Translations under genes and position numbers: made by a program
Notes under the pieces: model-generated
The model's input: only the letters and a program-made list of their open reading frames with translations
Told to the model about the DNA's origin: nothing
The model's database searches: none
Assembly: GCA_946614255.1 (NCBI GenBank)
Contig: CAMOGS010000060.1
Location: 1 to 64,000 of the forward strand
Length of the DNA stretch: 64,000 nucleotides
Source of the DNA: UBA3871 sp002392265
GTDB lineage: Bacteria > Bacillota > Clostridia > Peptostreptococcales > Anaerovoracaceae
Direction of reading: 5' to 3'
In this document: positions 49,898 through 59,683 of the stretch, piece after piece
Position numbering within the stretch: the first letter of the stretch is position 1
Layout: each line of letters opens with the position of its first letter

Positions 49898-52645
49898 CTA
49901 TTTTACTTTCCACAGGGAGATTCCGTCGGAATATATACATTCGAAACGGTTTTGCGTATCCTGGCCCGCGAATATCATCTGCAGGAGGATTGAGCGTCCC
50001 AGCACAGGTGTGCACAGTACCAGCGAAACCTTGTCGCCGCTGCGGAGCACATAGAGTGTCAGGCCGTCGTTTTCAGGATTCTCGCCAAAGTCGATGCCCT
50101 GCTTGTCGACAGGTCTCTTGTCTATTGCCGGAGCGGTAACGGCCTCCTCGGTTGTGGCAATAGCCTCCGGGCTTGCCTCTTCAACTGTCGCTGCTGCCTT
50201 TGTCGTAGCCGAAGTCTGCGTCTTTGGCACATACGGCGTCGTATCCTTGCGCGGTGTGCCTGTCAGATCCTGCGGGCTGAACATCTGCCTCATTTCAGGC
50301 GTCAGCTCGCCGACTGTCGGCGCGTGAACATCGTTGCGTCTGGACTCTGCGTCGGCCGGCATGTAGTCTGCCAGCGTCTCTTCCACTTCGCTTTGCGGAA
50401 TTATGTTCGAGCCATGCTTCGGCGTGGTCTGCACTGCACTGCCTGTTGCGGATGACTGCTGCTTCTTTTGCTGCTTCTTCGCTTCCTTCGCGAGGCGCGC
50501 CTCTTCCTTCATCTGCGCTGCGTCCTTGTTCGCAACCAGGTGTCCGTCCTGTATTTCAATATATCTGGTAATCTTGTAGTCGTCTGTAATTGTCGGATCT
50601 ACGGTTTCAATTTCGACCTGCAGTCCCGTGCCGTCAAGCACCATGTGGACCTCGCAGCCCTTTATGCCGTTTACCGGCGCATAGAACCTGTCGCCCATGT
50701 GCATCGTAACCGGACCGACCGTGCCGAAATCTCTCAGCCCTTCATCGTCAACTCTGCCAAAAATATCCCAGAGGCCGTAGTATCCCAGCACCGGCGCATT
50801 CTGCACCATCTCCGGCGAAATCAGCATATAGATGCCTTCCTTGTCATCGCTGAGATCCTTGCAAAGCGAAGCTGCATCGTCAAAATCGTCGGTCATGAAC
50901 GCTCTGCCGAGCATGTAGTAAAACTCGTCGGAGGTTGCGTCCTTCCCGGGCACCGTATTTCGCCCGCTCGCATACTCGAGGAAGTGCGAATAGCCGTCCC
51001 ACGTAATTATGCTGGCATCCCATTCGAGATTTTCGTCAATCCAGCCTGCGATGTCTCTGTATTCCATCGGCACATAATTTGGCTCGTGCGCAATTGCAAG
51101 TGCTCCGTAAACCGGCGCTCCCATGATAAACACGATTGCGATGACGGTTCCGACCCATCTCGCAACCTTTACCTTTCTGCGCTTTGTCTTTTCCTCGGCC
51201 TTCAGCCGCTTCTTTTCCTTGCGCTCCTTTGCCTTTTCCTGCAGCTTTGCGAAAGGCTTTATCTTTGAAAGCAGCACGGCGAGCTTGCCGGGCACCGGCT
51301 GACCGTTTTCGTCAAGCACAGGCTCCTTCTTTTTCTTTGCCTTCTTTTCCTTTTTAGGCTTTACTATCTTTTCACGCGGCTTGCGGTCCCCGAAGATTCC
51401 AATACCGAGACCGATTATTACAATAAGCGGCAGCGCCAGCACCTGCACCGAGCCGACCTTAAATACGGTAAACAGTATCGAGAAGATCAGCCACAAAACC
51501 GCAAACAGCGCCGCCCCGCTTAAATTGCTGCTTTTCTTTTTGATAAAGGCCATCACCAGCCCCAAAAGCGACAAAACGCACGCAATCAAGCAAAACAGCC
51601 CGCCCAGATAATTAAGCACCCCCGGGATGTTCGGCTGAACTATTCCCACTATTCCGCCTCCGAGCAGCGGTATTGCCTGTAGCGAAGTCAGATATCTGGC
51701 TGCCTCAGGCCACAGCATTTCTCCGCTGCTGCCGCCAAACATTGTGCCGATGATATCGGAAATTGAAAGAGGACGGATAAATTTTCCCGTCATTAAAATC
51801 GCACACACCATAAAGGCAATTGCCATCACGCCGCCAAAGGCATAGCTTTTGAAGCCCTCCTGCTCCTTGATTTTTCCAATCAGGAGGTATATGAACGCTG
51901 CGCCCGCAGCTGCGAGACCCAGCACATAAAATACATAGTAATTGTCGGTAAACAGCACCAGCGCGGCCAGACAAATCACTCCAAAGAGCGCATAGACAAG
52001 CCGTGCAAGCAGCTTCCTGCCAAAGACCGCCTCACCCATCAGGCACATTCCCGTCATGCCAAGCACCAGAATAAAGGCAGCAGGCTCAAAGTGCCCCGGC
52101 ATAGAATGCGCCGCAAACGCTGAAATTACCGCTGTCAAAAGACCTGCTGTCACGCCGCCCCAAAAGTTTGTTCTGCGCCTTACAAATATATAAGCCGGTA
52201 TCGTCGCAAGAGGCGCAACGGCTGCACACATGAAGTAAATGACCTTCCAAAGCTCTATCTTTGCAAAGCGGCTTATGAGAGCCGCAAGTATTGAGATTCC
52301 GTTTGACTGATACTTATCGGCCGGCTTAACTATAGCCTCCGGAGCTTCCACCGCAGGTGCGGTAAGTGCTGCTTCGTCTACTGCCTCTGTGGTAGCTTCC
52401 TCGCCCTCCGCTACTTCCTCGCCGTCATCGGAAACCGCAGCCTGCTCGGCAGCGGGCAGGACGGTTATGAACTGAAGGTAGTCCTGCGATTTTGCAACTT
52501 CGCGTGCGCCGCTTGCGTAAAGGTACGAGGTCTCGTCAGCCAGACACGGCTGAACCGGCTGTATGCGAATCGCATATGCCGCAGCGAGTACTGCCAGAAT
52601 CAGCACAATATCAAGTATTTTTTTTAGCCCGGATTTAATCTTCAT
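49898..52645 (-). CDS. STT3-like oligosaccharyltransferase candidate
   Basis: This 915-residue membrane protein starts at MKIKSGLKKILDIVLI (AAAGGA upstream). The first loop has a DE-containing segment (CLADETSYLYASGA). About 12 spans follow, then a large charged Lys-rich insert (KPKKEKKAKKKKEPV). The extracytoplasmic part carries IITWDGYSHFLEYASGR, in the place and pattern of the STT3/AglB/PglB motif WWDYG. The tail is a long Ala/Thr/Glu-rich stretch with a final beta domain. In STT3 proteins this layout transfers lipid-linked glycans to Asn in NxS/T sequons. The motif here is degenerate (TWDGY), so N-glycosylation is a hypothesis; an alternative is a GT39/GT83-like sugar transferase. Confidence 0.68.
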   Translation of the reverse strand: MKIKSGLKKILDIVLILAVLAAAYAIRIQPVQPCLADETSYLYASGAREVAKSQDYLQFITVLPAAEQAAVSDDGEEVAEGEEATTEAVDEAALTAPAVEAPEAIVKPADKYQSNGISILAALISRFAKIELWKVIYFMCAAVAPLATIPAYIFVRRRTNFWGGVTAGLLTAVISAFAAHSMPGHFEPAAFILVLGMTGMCLMGEAVFGRKLLARLVYALFGVICLAALVLFTDNYYVFYVLGLAAAGAAFIYLLIGKIKEQEGFKSYAFGGVMAIAFMVCAILMTGKFIRPLSISDIIGTMFGGSSGEMLWPEAARYLTSLQAIPLLGGGIVGIVQPNIPGVLNYLGGLFCLIACVLSLLGLVMAFIKKKSSNLSGAALFAVLWLIFSILFTVFKVGSVQVLALPLIVIIGLGIGIFGDRKPREKIVKPKKEKKAKKKKEPVLDENGQPVPGKLAVLLSKIKPFAKLQEKAKERKEKKRLKAEEKTKRRKVKVARWVGTVIAIVFIMGAPVYGALAIAHEPNYVPMEYRDIAGWIDENLEWDASIITWDGYSHFLEYASGRNTVPGKDATSDEFYYMLGRAFMTDDFDDAASLCKDLSDDKEGIYMLISPEMVQNAPVLGYYGLWDIFGRVDDEGLRDFGTVGPVTMHMGDRFYAPVNGIKGCEVHMVLDGTGLQVEIETVDPTITDDYKITRYIEIQDGHLVANKDAAQMKEEARLAKEAKKQQKKQQSSATGSAVQTTPKHGSNIIPQSEVEETLADYMPADAESRRNDVHAPTVGELTPEMRQMFSPQDLTGTPRKDTTPYVPKTQTSATTKAAATVEEASPEAIATTEEAVTAPAIDKRPVDKQGIDFGENPENDGLTLYVLRSGDKVSLVLCTPVLGRSILLQMIFAGQDTQNRFECIYSDGISLWKVK

Positions 52646-52751
52646 AGTCGGTCCTTTCGGTACGGTTTTGTTGCTAAATATACTTATACATAATAGATTA
52701 TAGCACAAACGGTCGGAATTTCACACGATAAAGCAAAAAATCACGAAAAAA

Positions 52752-52784
52752 GACGGCGTACCGAGTAGTACGCCGTCGATTTTT
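52752..52784 (-). terminator. Bidirectional terminator after thiolase
   Basis: GACGGCGTAC (52752-52761) and GTACGCCGTC (52768-52777) form a perfect ten-bp stem. A T run follows on the plus strand and six T on the minus strand, so it ends the thiolase transcript coming from the right. Confidence 0.85.
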
Positions 52785-52858
52785 ATGCTTGTCGTCTGCC
52801 ACGCGTGGTCAGTCGCATTTCCTTTAAAGGTAGTTTTGTATGCCTTTTGTCGTTTTTA

Positions 52859-54034
52859 TTATCTCTCTACGATGAGGGAAGTACCCATACCGCCGCCAAT
52901 GCAAAGAGTTGCAAGGCCATAGTGGCTGTTTCTTCTGATCATTTCGTGGATGAGAGTTACGAAGATACGGCAGCCGGATGCACCGATTGGGTGACCGAGA
53001 GCGATTGCTCCGCCGTTTACGTTTGTCTTTTCAGGATCAAGTCCGAGGTCCTTACGAACTGCGAGGGACTGAGCTGCGAATGCTTCGTTAGCTTCTACGA
53101 GGTCGATATCAGCAATCTTGAGACCAGCCTTTTCGAGAGCCTTCTTTGTTGCAGGTACAGGACCAACGCCCATAATCTTTGGATCAACACCTGCGGAAGC
53201 GTAGGAAACGATCTTGCACATAGGCTTGATTCCGAGTTCCTTTGCCTTGTCTGCGGACATTACTACTACAGCTGCGCCGGAGTCATTGATACCGGAAGCG
53301 TTTGCTGCTGTTACGGAGCCGTCCGGCTTGAATGCAGGCTTGAGCTTTGCGATACCTTCTGCGTTTGCATCATGCTTGATGAACTCGTCCTGATCGAATA
53401 CTACTTCGCCCTTCTTTGTCTTGATAACTACAGGAACGATTTCGTCCTTGAACTTGCCTGCCTTCTGTGCAGCGCTTGCTCTCTGCTGGGAGATGAGTGC
53501 GAACTCATCCTGCATTTCTCTGGTGATTCCCCACTGCTCGTTTACGTTTTCAGCAGTTACGCCCATGTGATAGTTGTTGAACTTTTCCCAAAGTCCGTCG
53601 TTTACCATCATGTCGATCATTGGAGTGTTGCCCATTCTTGCGCCATAGCGAGCCTTTGGAACTGCATATGCAGTTGCGGACATGTTTTCTGCACCGCCTG
53701 CTACGATAACGTCTGCGTCGCCTGCCTTGATAATCTGAGCTGCGAGTTCGATAGCTCTGAGACCGGAACCGCAAACCTTGTTAATAGTCATTGTAGGAAC
53801 TTCTACAGGAATTCCTGCGTCGAGGGACATCTGGCGGGATACGTTCTGACCGAGTGCACCCTGAAGTACACAACCCATGATAACTTCGTCAACCTGCTCA
53901 GGCTTGAGTCCTGCTCTTTCTACAGCAGCCTTAATAACTGTTGCTCCAAGCTCTCTTGTGGAAACGTCCTTTAATGTACCACCAAAGCTACCGATTGCTG
54001 TTCTTGCTGCACTTACGATTACAACTTCTCTCAT
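52859..54034 (-). CDS. thlA: Acetyl-CoA acetyltransferase (thiolase)
   Basis: This 391-residue enzyme joins two acetyl-CoA to acetoacetyl-CoA in the butyrate/butanol route. The catalytic nucleophile Cys is in NKVCGSGLRAIEL (about residue 88), the His in NGGAIALGHPIGASG (about 348) and the second Cys in TLCIGGGMG (about 378). The length is typical. A strong promoter and a leader of about 100 bases precede it. No other butyrate-pathway gene is adjacent. Strong codon bias suggests high expression. Confidence 0.96.
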   Translation of the reverse strand: MREVVIVSAARTAIGSFGGTLKDVSTRELGATVIKAAVERAGLKPEQVDEVIMGCVLQGALGQNVSRQMSLDAGIPVEVPTMTINKVCGSGLRAIELAAQIIKAGDADVIVAGGAENMSATAYAVPKARYGARMGNTPMIDMMVNDGLWEKFNNYHMGVTAENVNEQWGITREMQDEFALISQQRASAAQKAGKFKDEIVPVVIKTKKGEVVFDQDEFIKHDANAEGIAKLKPAFKPDGSVTAANASGINDSGAAVVVMSADKAKELGIKPMCKIVSYASAGVDPKIMGVGPVPATKKALEKAGLKIADIDLVEANEAFAAQSLAVRKDLGLDPEKTNVNGGAIALGHPIGASGCRIFVTLIHEMIRRNSHYGLATLCIGGGMGTSLIVER

Positions 54035-54138
54035 TTTTTTAATCCTCCATTTAATATTATATCGTTCTGTCGACGGAATGTTGCGCCGACCCTTTAAGTG
54101 TCTGAATGATTTTCTCGTTCATAGCGCATATTACTTGT

Positions 54139-54167
54139 ATATTACTTGAAAATCTTTGAAGAGTCAA
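54139..54167 (-). promoter_or_regulatory. Promoter of the thiolase gene
   Basis: TTGACT (54162-54167) and TAATAT (54139-54144) are separated by 17 bases on the minus strand, about 105 bases before the ATG. The rest of 54168-54395 is AT-rich. A CGGCTAAAT/ATTTAGCCG hairpin (54322-54352) without a T run may end the surE transcript. Confidence 0.7.
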
Positions 54168-54395
54168 TAAATTTTGTATTTTTGTATTCATTTCGTCTTC
54201 GTCTGATATAATTTTAACATACTTTAAACTAAAATCAACGACTTTTGCAGCAAAATGTTAAATCCTTAACAAAATTATTCCAAAAAAGCTCGTTTTTGAT
54301 GCACAAAACCCCATAATAATACGGCTAAATCACAAATAAATACAATTTAGCCGCAAATTAGTTTGTTTTTATTGTTAAACAATTTTTAATTTAGC

Positions 54396-55280
54396 TTAAC
54401 AATCCATTTTACAGAAGTCCTCTTCAGCCATTTTCTGCCTTGAATAGTCCGTAAGATCGTGCCCCACGACAGTAAGTGTAGCCCAGCCTTCATCCATCAG
54501 GCAGGTATCGTTGTCGACAGGCAGAATGTCAAACTCATAAATCTTCCCCTTTTCCGCAACCATCGGCTTTCCCGTGTACTCATAGTACTTACTGCCGTCC
54601 GGCTCGGTAAACTCACTAACCCACTCTGTATAATCTCTCGGGCCTATGCTCGCAATACGCAAGCCCTTTATCTCTGCTGCCGGCAGATCCGGCACATTTA
54701 TAGACAATGTTCTGTAGCGATATTTTTCAAGGTCTCCAAACTGGAAGTGAAGCGGGCTGCCCGCACTGCGCGGCGAATAAACCGGTCTGCTCGGATCTTC
54801 GCAGCTCTCCAGTGCCTCGCGGAACTTGTCAGCCACCATGCATGCATATTCGCATGCCTTTCCGAAGCCGTGCTGCGGCTCGTGTGAATTGACCGACATC
54901 GCAACGCTCGGTCTGCCGCAAAAGTTCGCCTCTGTGGCGCTCCCGATGGTGCCCGAATAGATGGTGTCCCAGCCGTAGTTTCCGCCGTGGTTGATACCCG
55001 CAAACACGAGGTCTGCCGGCTTGCCCAGCTTGTCCATAAGGAAAAGCCCCACCTTTGTGCAATCAGCGGGCTTGCCGTCAACCGACCAAGCCTTTTGTGT
55101 GCCGGGTATGTCTACTTCCTCGGCGTGCAGGTGCGTGTGCACGCTCAGGCAATGGCTTTGGGCACTCTGCTGGCGGTTTGGCGCTGCTACATAGACTTCG
55201 TTTTTCTCTGAAAGCGCCAGCGCCAGGCTCCTGATGCCCTCGGCCTGAATACCGTCATCATTTGAAATTAATATTCGCAT
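54396..55280 (-). CDS. surE: 5'/3'-nucleotidase SurE
   Basis: This 294-residue phosphatase acts on nucleoside monophosphates. The N-terminal SNDDGIQAEGI holds the metal-binding Asp pair, then APNRQQSAQSH, and the GINHGGNYGWDTIYSGT region gives the conserved Asn and Ser/Thr. It is longer than E. coli SurE (253), with a C-terminal extension. The next gene upstream (TPR-GGDEF) ends 24 bases away, so they share a transcript. Confidence 0.93.
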   Translation of the reverse strand: MRILISNDDGIQAEGIRSLALALSEKNEVYVAAPNRQQSAQSHCLSVHTHLHAEEVDIPGTQKAWSVDGKPADCTKVGLFLMDKLGKPADLVFAGINHGGNYGWDTIYSGTIGSATEANFCGRPSVAMSVNSHEPQHGFGKACEYACMVADKFREALESCEDPSRPVYSPRSAGSPLHFQFGDLEKYRYRTLSINVPDLPAAEIKGLRIASIGPRDYTEWVSEFTEPDGSKYYEYTGKPMVAEKGKIYEFDILPVDNDTCLMDEGWATLTVVGHDLTDYSRQKMAEEDFCKMDC

Positions 55281-55304
55281 TTTTATATTTCCCTTCTATT
55301 TATA

Positions 55305-56954
55305 TCAGTCGTCAAAGACTGCACGATTTTTGCCCTGCTTCTTTGCTTCGTAAAGCGCATCGTCCACCATCTGCACAAGGTCCATCAGGGTCTGTTTTTT
55401 GCTCGGTATGCCGTTGATGCCGCCGAGCGTTACGGTCACATGGTCGGTAATCGGGGACATCACATGCTCGATATTTGCCTCGTTTACCTTTTTAAGTATC
55501 TTTTCCATATATTCGCGAATTTCGTCATCGGTGTGATCCCTGACTATGACGATGAACTCGTCACCGCCGTAGCGTGAGGTGAGGAATCCCTCGACTTCAC
55601 TCTCCTTTAATATGCGACTGATTTCCTTTATGCATTTGTCGCCGGCAACGTGGCCGTAGTGGTCATTGTACTGCTTGAAAAAGTCGATGTCGAGCATAAC
55701 AAAGCCAAACGTCTTCAGTTCCTCGGCCGCAGCCTTGTAGTAGGTCTGCGACAGGCGGTTGAAGGAGCGGCGATTCAGCAGATTCGTCAGTTCGTCGGTT
55801 TCACTGAGGAGCCTCATTTCCTCGGCTTGCTCGAACTGAATCTTTTTCAGCTCGATACTCTTTTCGACTTCAATCTGGTTCTTGAGCCCGAGCAGAATCG
55901 AACGTCTGGTTTCGTTTTCGTTTTCGAGACCGTAATTATGATACTGCGCGCAAGCATGCAGATAGTCCTCCTGACTACCGTAAGCCGCATAGTACTGAGC
56001 CAGCTGGCCGTAGTACGACACCCAGCGGCTGACATTTTCAACTACCTCGCATACGCGCTGCATGATTTCAAGAACGCGCCCTGCAAGCTCTTCCTCGCCG
56101 TCTCTGAGAAGTATGTGAGTCAGCTCCATGTAGTCCTCGAAAAGCTCTGTTGTCTCGGCGAGGGCTTCCTCGTCTTTGAGGCGCACAAAGAGAGACTCAA
56201 GCGCATCGCGTGCACTGTTGACATCGTCCAGCCCCAGATAAGCCTTTGCTCTGATTGTATAGAGATTGTTCACATAAATCGGAAGATTGACGGGAATGTC
56301 GCTGCCCTCCAGTGCGACCTCGAGGCTGTCTATGTGCCTGATGCACGAATCGTAGTCCTCCTCATGATAATTCATATCCGCAAGATTCATGATTGCAGCA
56401 AAGTACATCTCCGACCTGTCGAGCTGCTCTTTTTCGGGCAGGTCGTTAAAATCCGATGCAAATCTGCGGCTTGTGGCCTTTTCATAGACCTTGTTTACAT
56501 ATTTCGATGCTTCCTTGTAGTCGCCGAGCTGCAAAAACAGCGCACCGATGTTATTCAAAATGGAAAGCTCCGTTCTTTCGTCTTTCTGGTTCTTTGCATA
56601 TTTCAGAGCATCAAGGTAGTACTGCTGGCAAACCGTATATTCGCCCGCGGACGAATAGCCGATTCCCGCCATGTTGTAAGCCTTTGGCAGCAGCTTTTCT
56701 TTTCCCATGCTCTGCCTGATGTATGCAATTGCCTGCATTGAGTTACTGATTACCTGGCGGGCATTACCTATGCGGAAATTACATTCCGCGAGATAGTAAT
56801 AGGTCTCCGCTATCATGTCGTTTCGGCCCTGTTTTCTGAAATCCTTCAGTGCCTTTTTGAGTATGCCCAGCGCCTTTAGAGGCTCATTTATATCGTTAAC
56901 GCCAAGTTCCGGGTAAAACTGAAATATGGTTTCCTCGCTCTTTTTAGTTTCCAC
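55305..56954 (-). CDS. TPR-GGDEF diguanylate cyclase, paralog 1
   Basis: This 549-residue soluble protein has an N-terminal array of TPR-type helix pairs (about 20-330, for example MIAETYYYLAECNFRIGNAR and YNMAGIGYSSAGEYTVCQQYY), a coiled linker, and a GGDEF domain (about 385-547) with TDELTNLLNRRSFNRL and an intact SRYGGDEFIVIV. No membrane span and no RxxD inhibitory site are seen. The TPR part probably binds a peptide or protein signal. It lies 41 bases downstream of a paralog with the same plan and has the FQFYPELGVN start in common. Confidence 0.93.
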   Translation of the reverse strand: METKKSEETIFQFYPELGVNDINEPLKALGILKKALKDFRKQGRNDMIAETYYYLAECNFRIGNARQVISNSMQAIAYIRQSMGKEKLLPKAYNMAGIGYSSAGEYTVCQQYYLDALKYAKNQKDERTELSILNNIGALFLQLGDYKEASKYVNKVYEKATSRRFASDFNDLPEKEQLDRSEMYFAAIMNLADMNYHEEDYDSCIRHIDSLEVALEGSDIPVNLPIYVNNLYTIRAKAYLGLDDVNSARDALESLFVRLKDEEALAETTELFEDYMELTHILLRDGEEELAGRVLEIMQRVCEVVENVSRWVSYYGQLAQYYAAYGSQEDYLHACAQYHNYGLENENETRRSILLGLKNQIEVEKSIELKKIQFEQAEEMRLLSETDELTNLLNRRSFNRLSQTYYKAAAEELKTFGFVMLDIDFFKQYNDHYGHVAGDKCIKEISRILKESEVEGFLTSRYGGDEFIVIVRDHTDDEIREYMEKILKKVNEANIEHVMSPITDHVTVTLGGINGIPSKKQTLMDLVQMVDDALYEAKKQGKNRAVFDD

Positions 56955-56995
56955 TTTGCACTTTCTCCTGTATATACTCCTGTATACTCTGTCCT

Positions 56996-58636
56996 CTATT
57001 GTTCAGCCATATATGTCTGATTTTTGCCTCTGCGCTTTGCCTCGTAGAGTGCATCATCCGCAAGCTGAACGATATCCATCACCGTCTGCTGCCTTTGAGG
57101 AATCAGATTGACTGCACCCATTGTCACGGTTACAATGTCTGAAACCTCCGACTTGCAGTGCTCTACCTTTCGCTCTCTCACCTTTGAAAGGATGTCCTCC
57201 ATATGCTTGCGTATCTCATCATCCGTGCAATCCCTGACGATAATTATAAACTCGTCTCCGCCGTATCTCGACGACAGAAAACCGTTTCCGTCACTTTCAT
57301 GAAGTATGCCGCTGACCATCTTCAGGCACTCGTCCCCCGCAACATGCCCGTAATGGTCGTTGTACTGCTTGAAAAAATCCACATCGAGCATAATCAGCCC
57401 AAATGAAGACCTGTTGTCCACAGCAGCCGTGAAATAATTCTGCGACAGCTTGTTAAAGCTCCTCCTGTTCAAAAGATTCGTCAGCTCGTCTATCTCACTG
57501 AGCAGCCTCAGTTCTTCGGCGCGCTCCGCCTGCAGCTTTTGCCGCTGCACACTGCGATTGACCTCCAGCTGATTTTTGATTCCTGTAAGCATTGAACGCT
57601 GGAACTCTGCCATATTCTTCGAGCTGAATTTGTGGTACTGTACGCAAGCGATGAAAAACTCACGCTCCTCGCCCCACTCTTCGTAGTACCGCGCCAAAAG
57701 GTCGTAGTAAGTCGCCCACCTTCCGGCATTGTCGAACGCCTGACACACTTCGAGCATCAGCTCGAGCATCGACCAGGCAAGCTCCTTTTCGCCCTCTTTT
57801 ATGAGCAGCTCCGCGATTTCCTGGAAGTCCTCGAACAGCTTGCTGTTTTCACCGATTCTGTCTTCCTCGCCCTCGTCGCTGTGAAGCTCGTCTATAATCT
57901 CCGCCACGGCCTCTGTATTGCCGCTTGCGAGATAAACCTTTGCCCGCACCGTCGCGACGTGATTGTCATACATTCGGCTTATTGTATCGTTCTGAAGACC
58001 GCTCAGCTGATCCAGATAACGGAGGCTGGTCTCGTAGTCTTCCTCATGATAAGCAATCCCCGCCATGTTCAGCACCGTCGCGTAGAACATCTCTTCGCGC
58101 TCTGCCTTTTCCTTTGCGGTCAGGCTGTCAAATTCGGGTGCGTACAAAAGCTTCAGTGCCTCGGTGTATGCGCGGCTTGCGAACTGGAGTGCTTCCTTGC
58201 AGTCGCCCAGCTGCACCAGGAGTGAGCCGATGTTATTCTCGAGGGAAAGCTTTGTGCCCTCGTCCTTCATTGAGGTGGCATACTGCAAACCGTCCATGTA
58301 GTACTGCTGGCTGACCGAATATTCGCCTACGGCCGAATATCCGATACCGGCGATGTTGTAGAGCTTTGGCAGCAGCCGCTCCGCGCCTGTTGACTGTCTG
58401 ACGTAGCCTATCCCGTGAAGGGCGTTGCTGATCAGCTTTCTCGCATCGCCCATCCTGAAATGGGCCTCGGCCATGTAGTAGTAGGCCTCGGCCATCAGGT
58501 CCGCTCTGTGCTGGCGACGGAATTCCCTGACTGCTTCCCGTATTTTAGGCACTGCCTCTGCGGGATTTTGTGCTATCTGAGTTTCGAGCTGGGGATAGTA
58601 CTTAAATATCGTTTCGTTTTCCAAAATCACTTTCAT
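56996..58636 (-). CDS. TPR-GGDEF diguanylate cyclase, paralog 2
   Basis: This 546-residue protein has the same order as its neighbour: TPR-like repeats (for example MAEAYYYMAEAHFRMGDARK and YNIAGIGYSAVGEYSVSQQY), then GGDEF (about 385-542) with IDELTNLLNRRSFNKL and SRYGGDEFIIIV. The GGDEF halves are much closer to each other than the TPR halves, so the two likely answer to different partners. It is cytoplasmic. The Sir2 gene ends 18 bases before... its start lies 18 bases from the Sir2 stop, so they form one transcript. Confidence 0.93.
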   Translation of the reverse strand: MKVILENETIFKYYPQLETQIAQNPAEAVPKIREAVREFRRQHRADLMAEAYYYMAEAHFRMGDARKLISNALHGIGYVRQSTGAERLLPKLYNIAGIGYSAVGEYSVSQQYYMDGLQYATSMKDEGTKLSLENNIGSLLVQLGDCKEALQFASRAYTEALKLLYAPEFDSLTAKEKAEREEMFYATVLNMAGIAYHEEDYETSLRYLDQLSGLQNDTISRMYDNHVATVRAKVYLASGNTEAVAEIIDELHSDEGEEDRIGENSKLFEDFQEIAELLIKEGEKELAWSMLELMLEVCQAFDNAGRWATYYDLLARYYEEWGEEREFFIACVQYHKFSSKNMAEFQRSMLTGIKNQLEVNRSVQRQKLQAERAEELRLLSEIDELTNLLNRRSFNKLSQNYFTAAVDNRSSFGLIMLDVDFFKQYNDHYGHVAGDECLKMVSGILHESDGNGFLSSRYGGDEFIIIVRDCTDDEIRKHMEDILSKVRERKVEHCKSEVSDIVTVTMGAVNLIPQRQQTVMDIVQLADDALYEAKRRGKNQTYMAEQ

Positions 58637-58654
58637 TTATATAATACTCCAAAG

Positions 58655-59389
58655 CTAGTACTCCATAACCTTGCCGATAGATTCTGCGATTACCAGATCC
58701 GCGCGGTCGTCATACTGCGTCGGAGTCTTGTTAATCAAAACGAGGTGTTTCCCTCTGAAATCGCGTACATAGCCTGCTGCGGGATATACCGTAAGCGATG
58801 TTCCACCGATTATCATGCAGTCCGCATTTTGGATGTCCTCGAGAGCCTGTTCACATGTGCTGTAGTCAAGCGGCTCCTCGTACAAAACCACATCCGGTTT
58901 TACCACTGCACCGCACTTTTTGCAGCGCGGAATGCCGTACTTGTCTCCGTCGCAGTTTTCCGGGTCAAGCATGTACTCCAGATCGTACGGAGCGTGGCAC
59001 TTTGTGCAGTAGTTGCGCATTATGCTGCCGTGAAGCTCGCGAACCTTCTTGCTGCCCGCCTTCTGATGCAACCCATCGATGTTCTGAGTTATGACGGATG
59101 TCAGCTTGCCCTCGGCCTCGAGCTTTGCCAGCGCCTTGTGAGCCTTGTTCGGTTCGGCCTCTGTGTGAATCAGGTTCTTTTTGTAGTAGTCATAAAACAG
59201 CTTTGTCTGCTGAACGAAAAAAGTGTGGGAGAGGATGGTCTCCGGCGCGTAGCCGTAAACTTCTCTGGCCGCGTACAGTCCCGCCTCGCTGCGGAAATCC
59301 GGGATGTTGCTCTCGGTAGAAACGCCTGCCCCGCCGAAAAACACGATGCGCTTGCTTTCATCTACGATTTTCTTTAGCCTTTCATCCAT
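58655..59389 (-). CDS. cobB: NAD-dependent protein deacylase, Sir2 family
   Basis: This 244-residue sirtuin has the NAD-binding GGAGVSTESNIPDFRS, the TQNIDGLHQKAG motif with catalytic His in RELHGS, and four zinc ligands (CTKCHAPYD and RCKKCGAVVKP). It removes acetyl or other acyl groups from Lys using NAD. It heads a minus-strand series with the TPR-GGDEF genes and surE. AGGAGGT supports the start. Confidence 0.95.
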   Translation of the reverse strand: MDERLKKIVDESKRIVFFGGAGVSTESNIPDFRSEAGLYAAREVYGYAPETILSHTFFVQQTKLFYDYYKKNLIHTEAEPNKAHKALAKLEAEGKLTSVITQNIDGLHQKAGSKKVRELHGSIMRNYCTKCHAPYDLEYMLDPENCDGDKYGIPRCKKCGAVVKPDVVLYEEPLDYSTCEQALEDIQNADCMIIGGTSLTVYPAAGYVRDFRGKHLVLINKTPTQYDDRADLVIAESIGKVMEY

Positions 59390-59497
59390 CTTCCTACCTC
59401 CTCTTTATTTATCTCATTTTCTCTCGTTTGTGCTTTTATCCTGCGGCTTTTCCGCTATAATAACAATACTATATTATAACATAAAACCCATGAAAAC

Positions 59498-59530
59498 AAA
59501 AGAGCTCGCAGGCAAGCTGTGAGCTCTTTT
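59498..59530 (-). terminator. Terminator after mntP
   Basis: AAAAGAGCTC (59498-59507) and GAGCTCTTTT (59521-59530) form a ten-bp stem followed on the minus strand by GTTTT. The rest of 59390-59683 holds an AT-rich promoter region for the Sir2 unit (TATAAT-like box near 59473-59478) and no gene I can support. Confidence 0.7.
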
Positions 59531-59683
59531 CATAGGTTTTGAATGTATTTTTTTGAATATGTCCGTCTATGCCCAGTTTACGTCTACTTGATTTCGTCTA
59601 CAACGTCAAACGGATTCCGCAAGACCGCAAAGTCTCTTGCAGGCATAATACATTGAATCTTCGTTGTAATCGAGCCCTCTCAT

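Noticed and set aside
52805..53974. 389-codon plus-strand frame opposite thiolase
   Set aside because: Caused by the strong codon bias of thlA; Cys- and Ser-rich without any domain.
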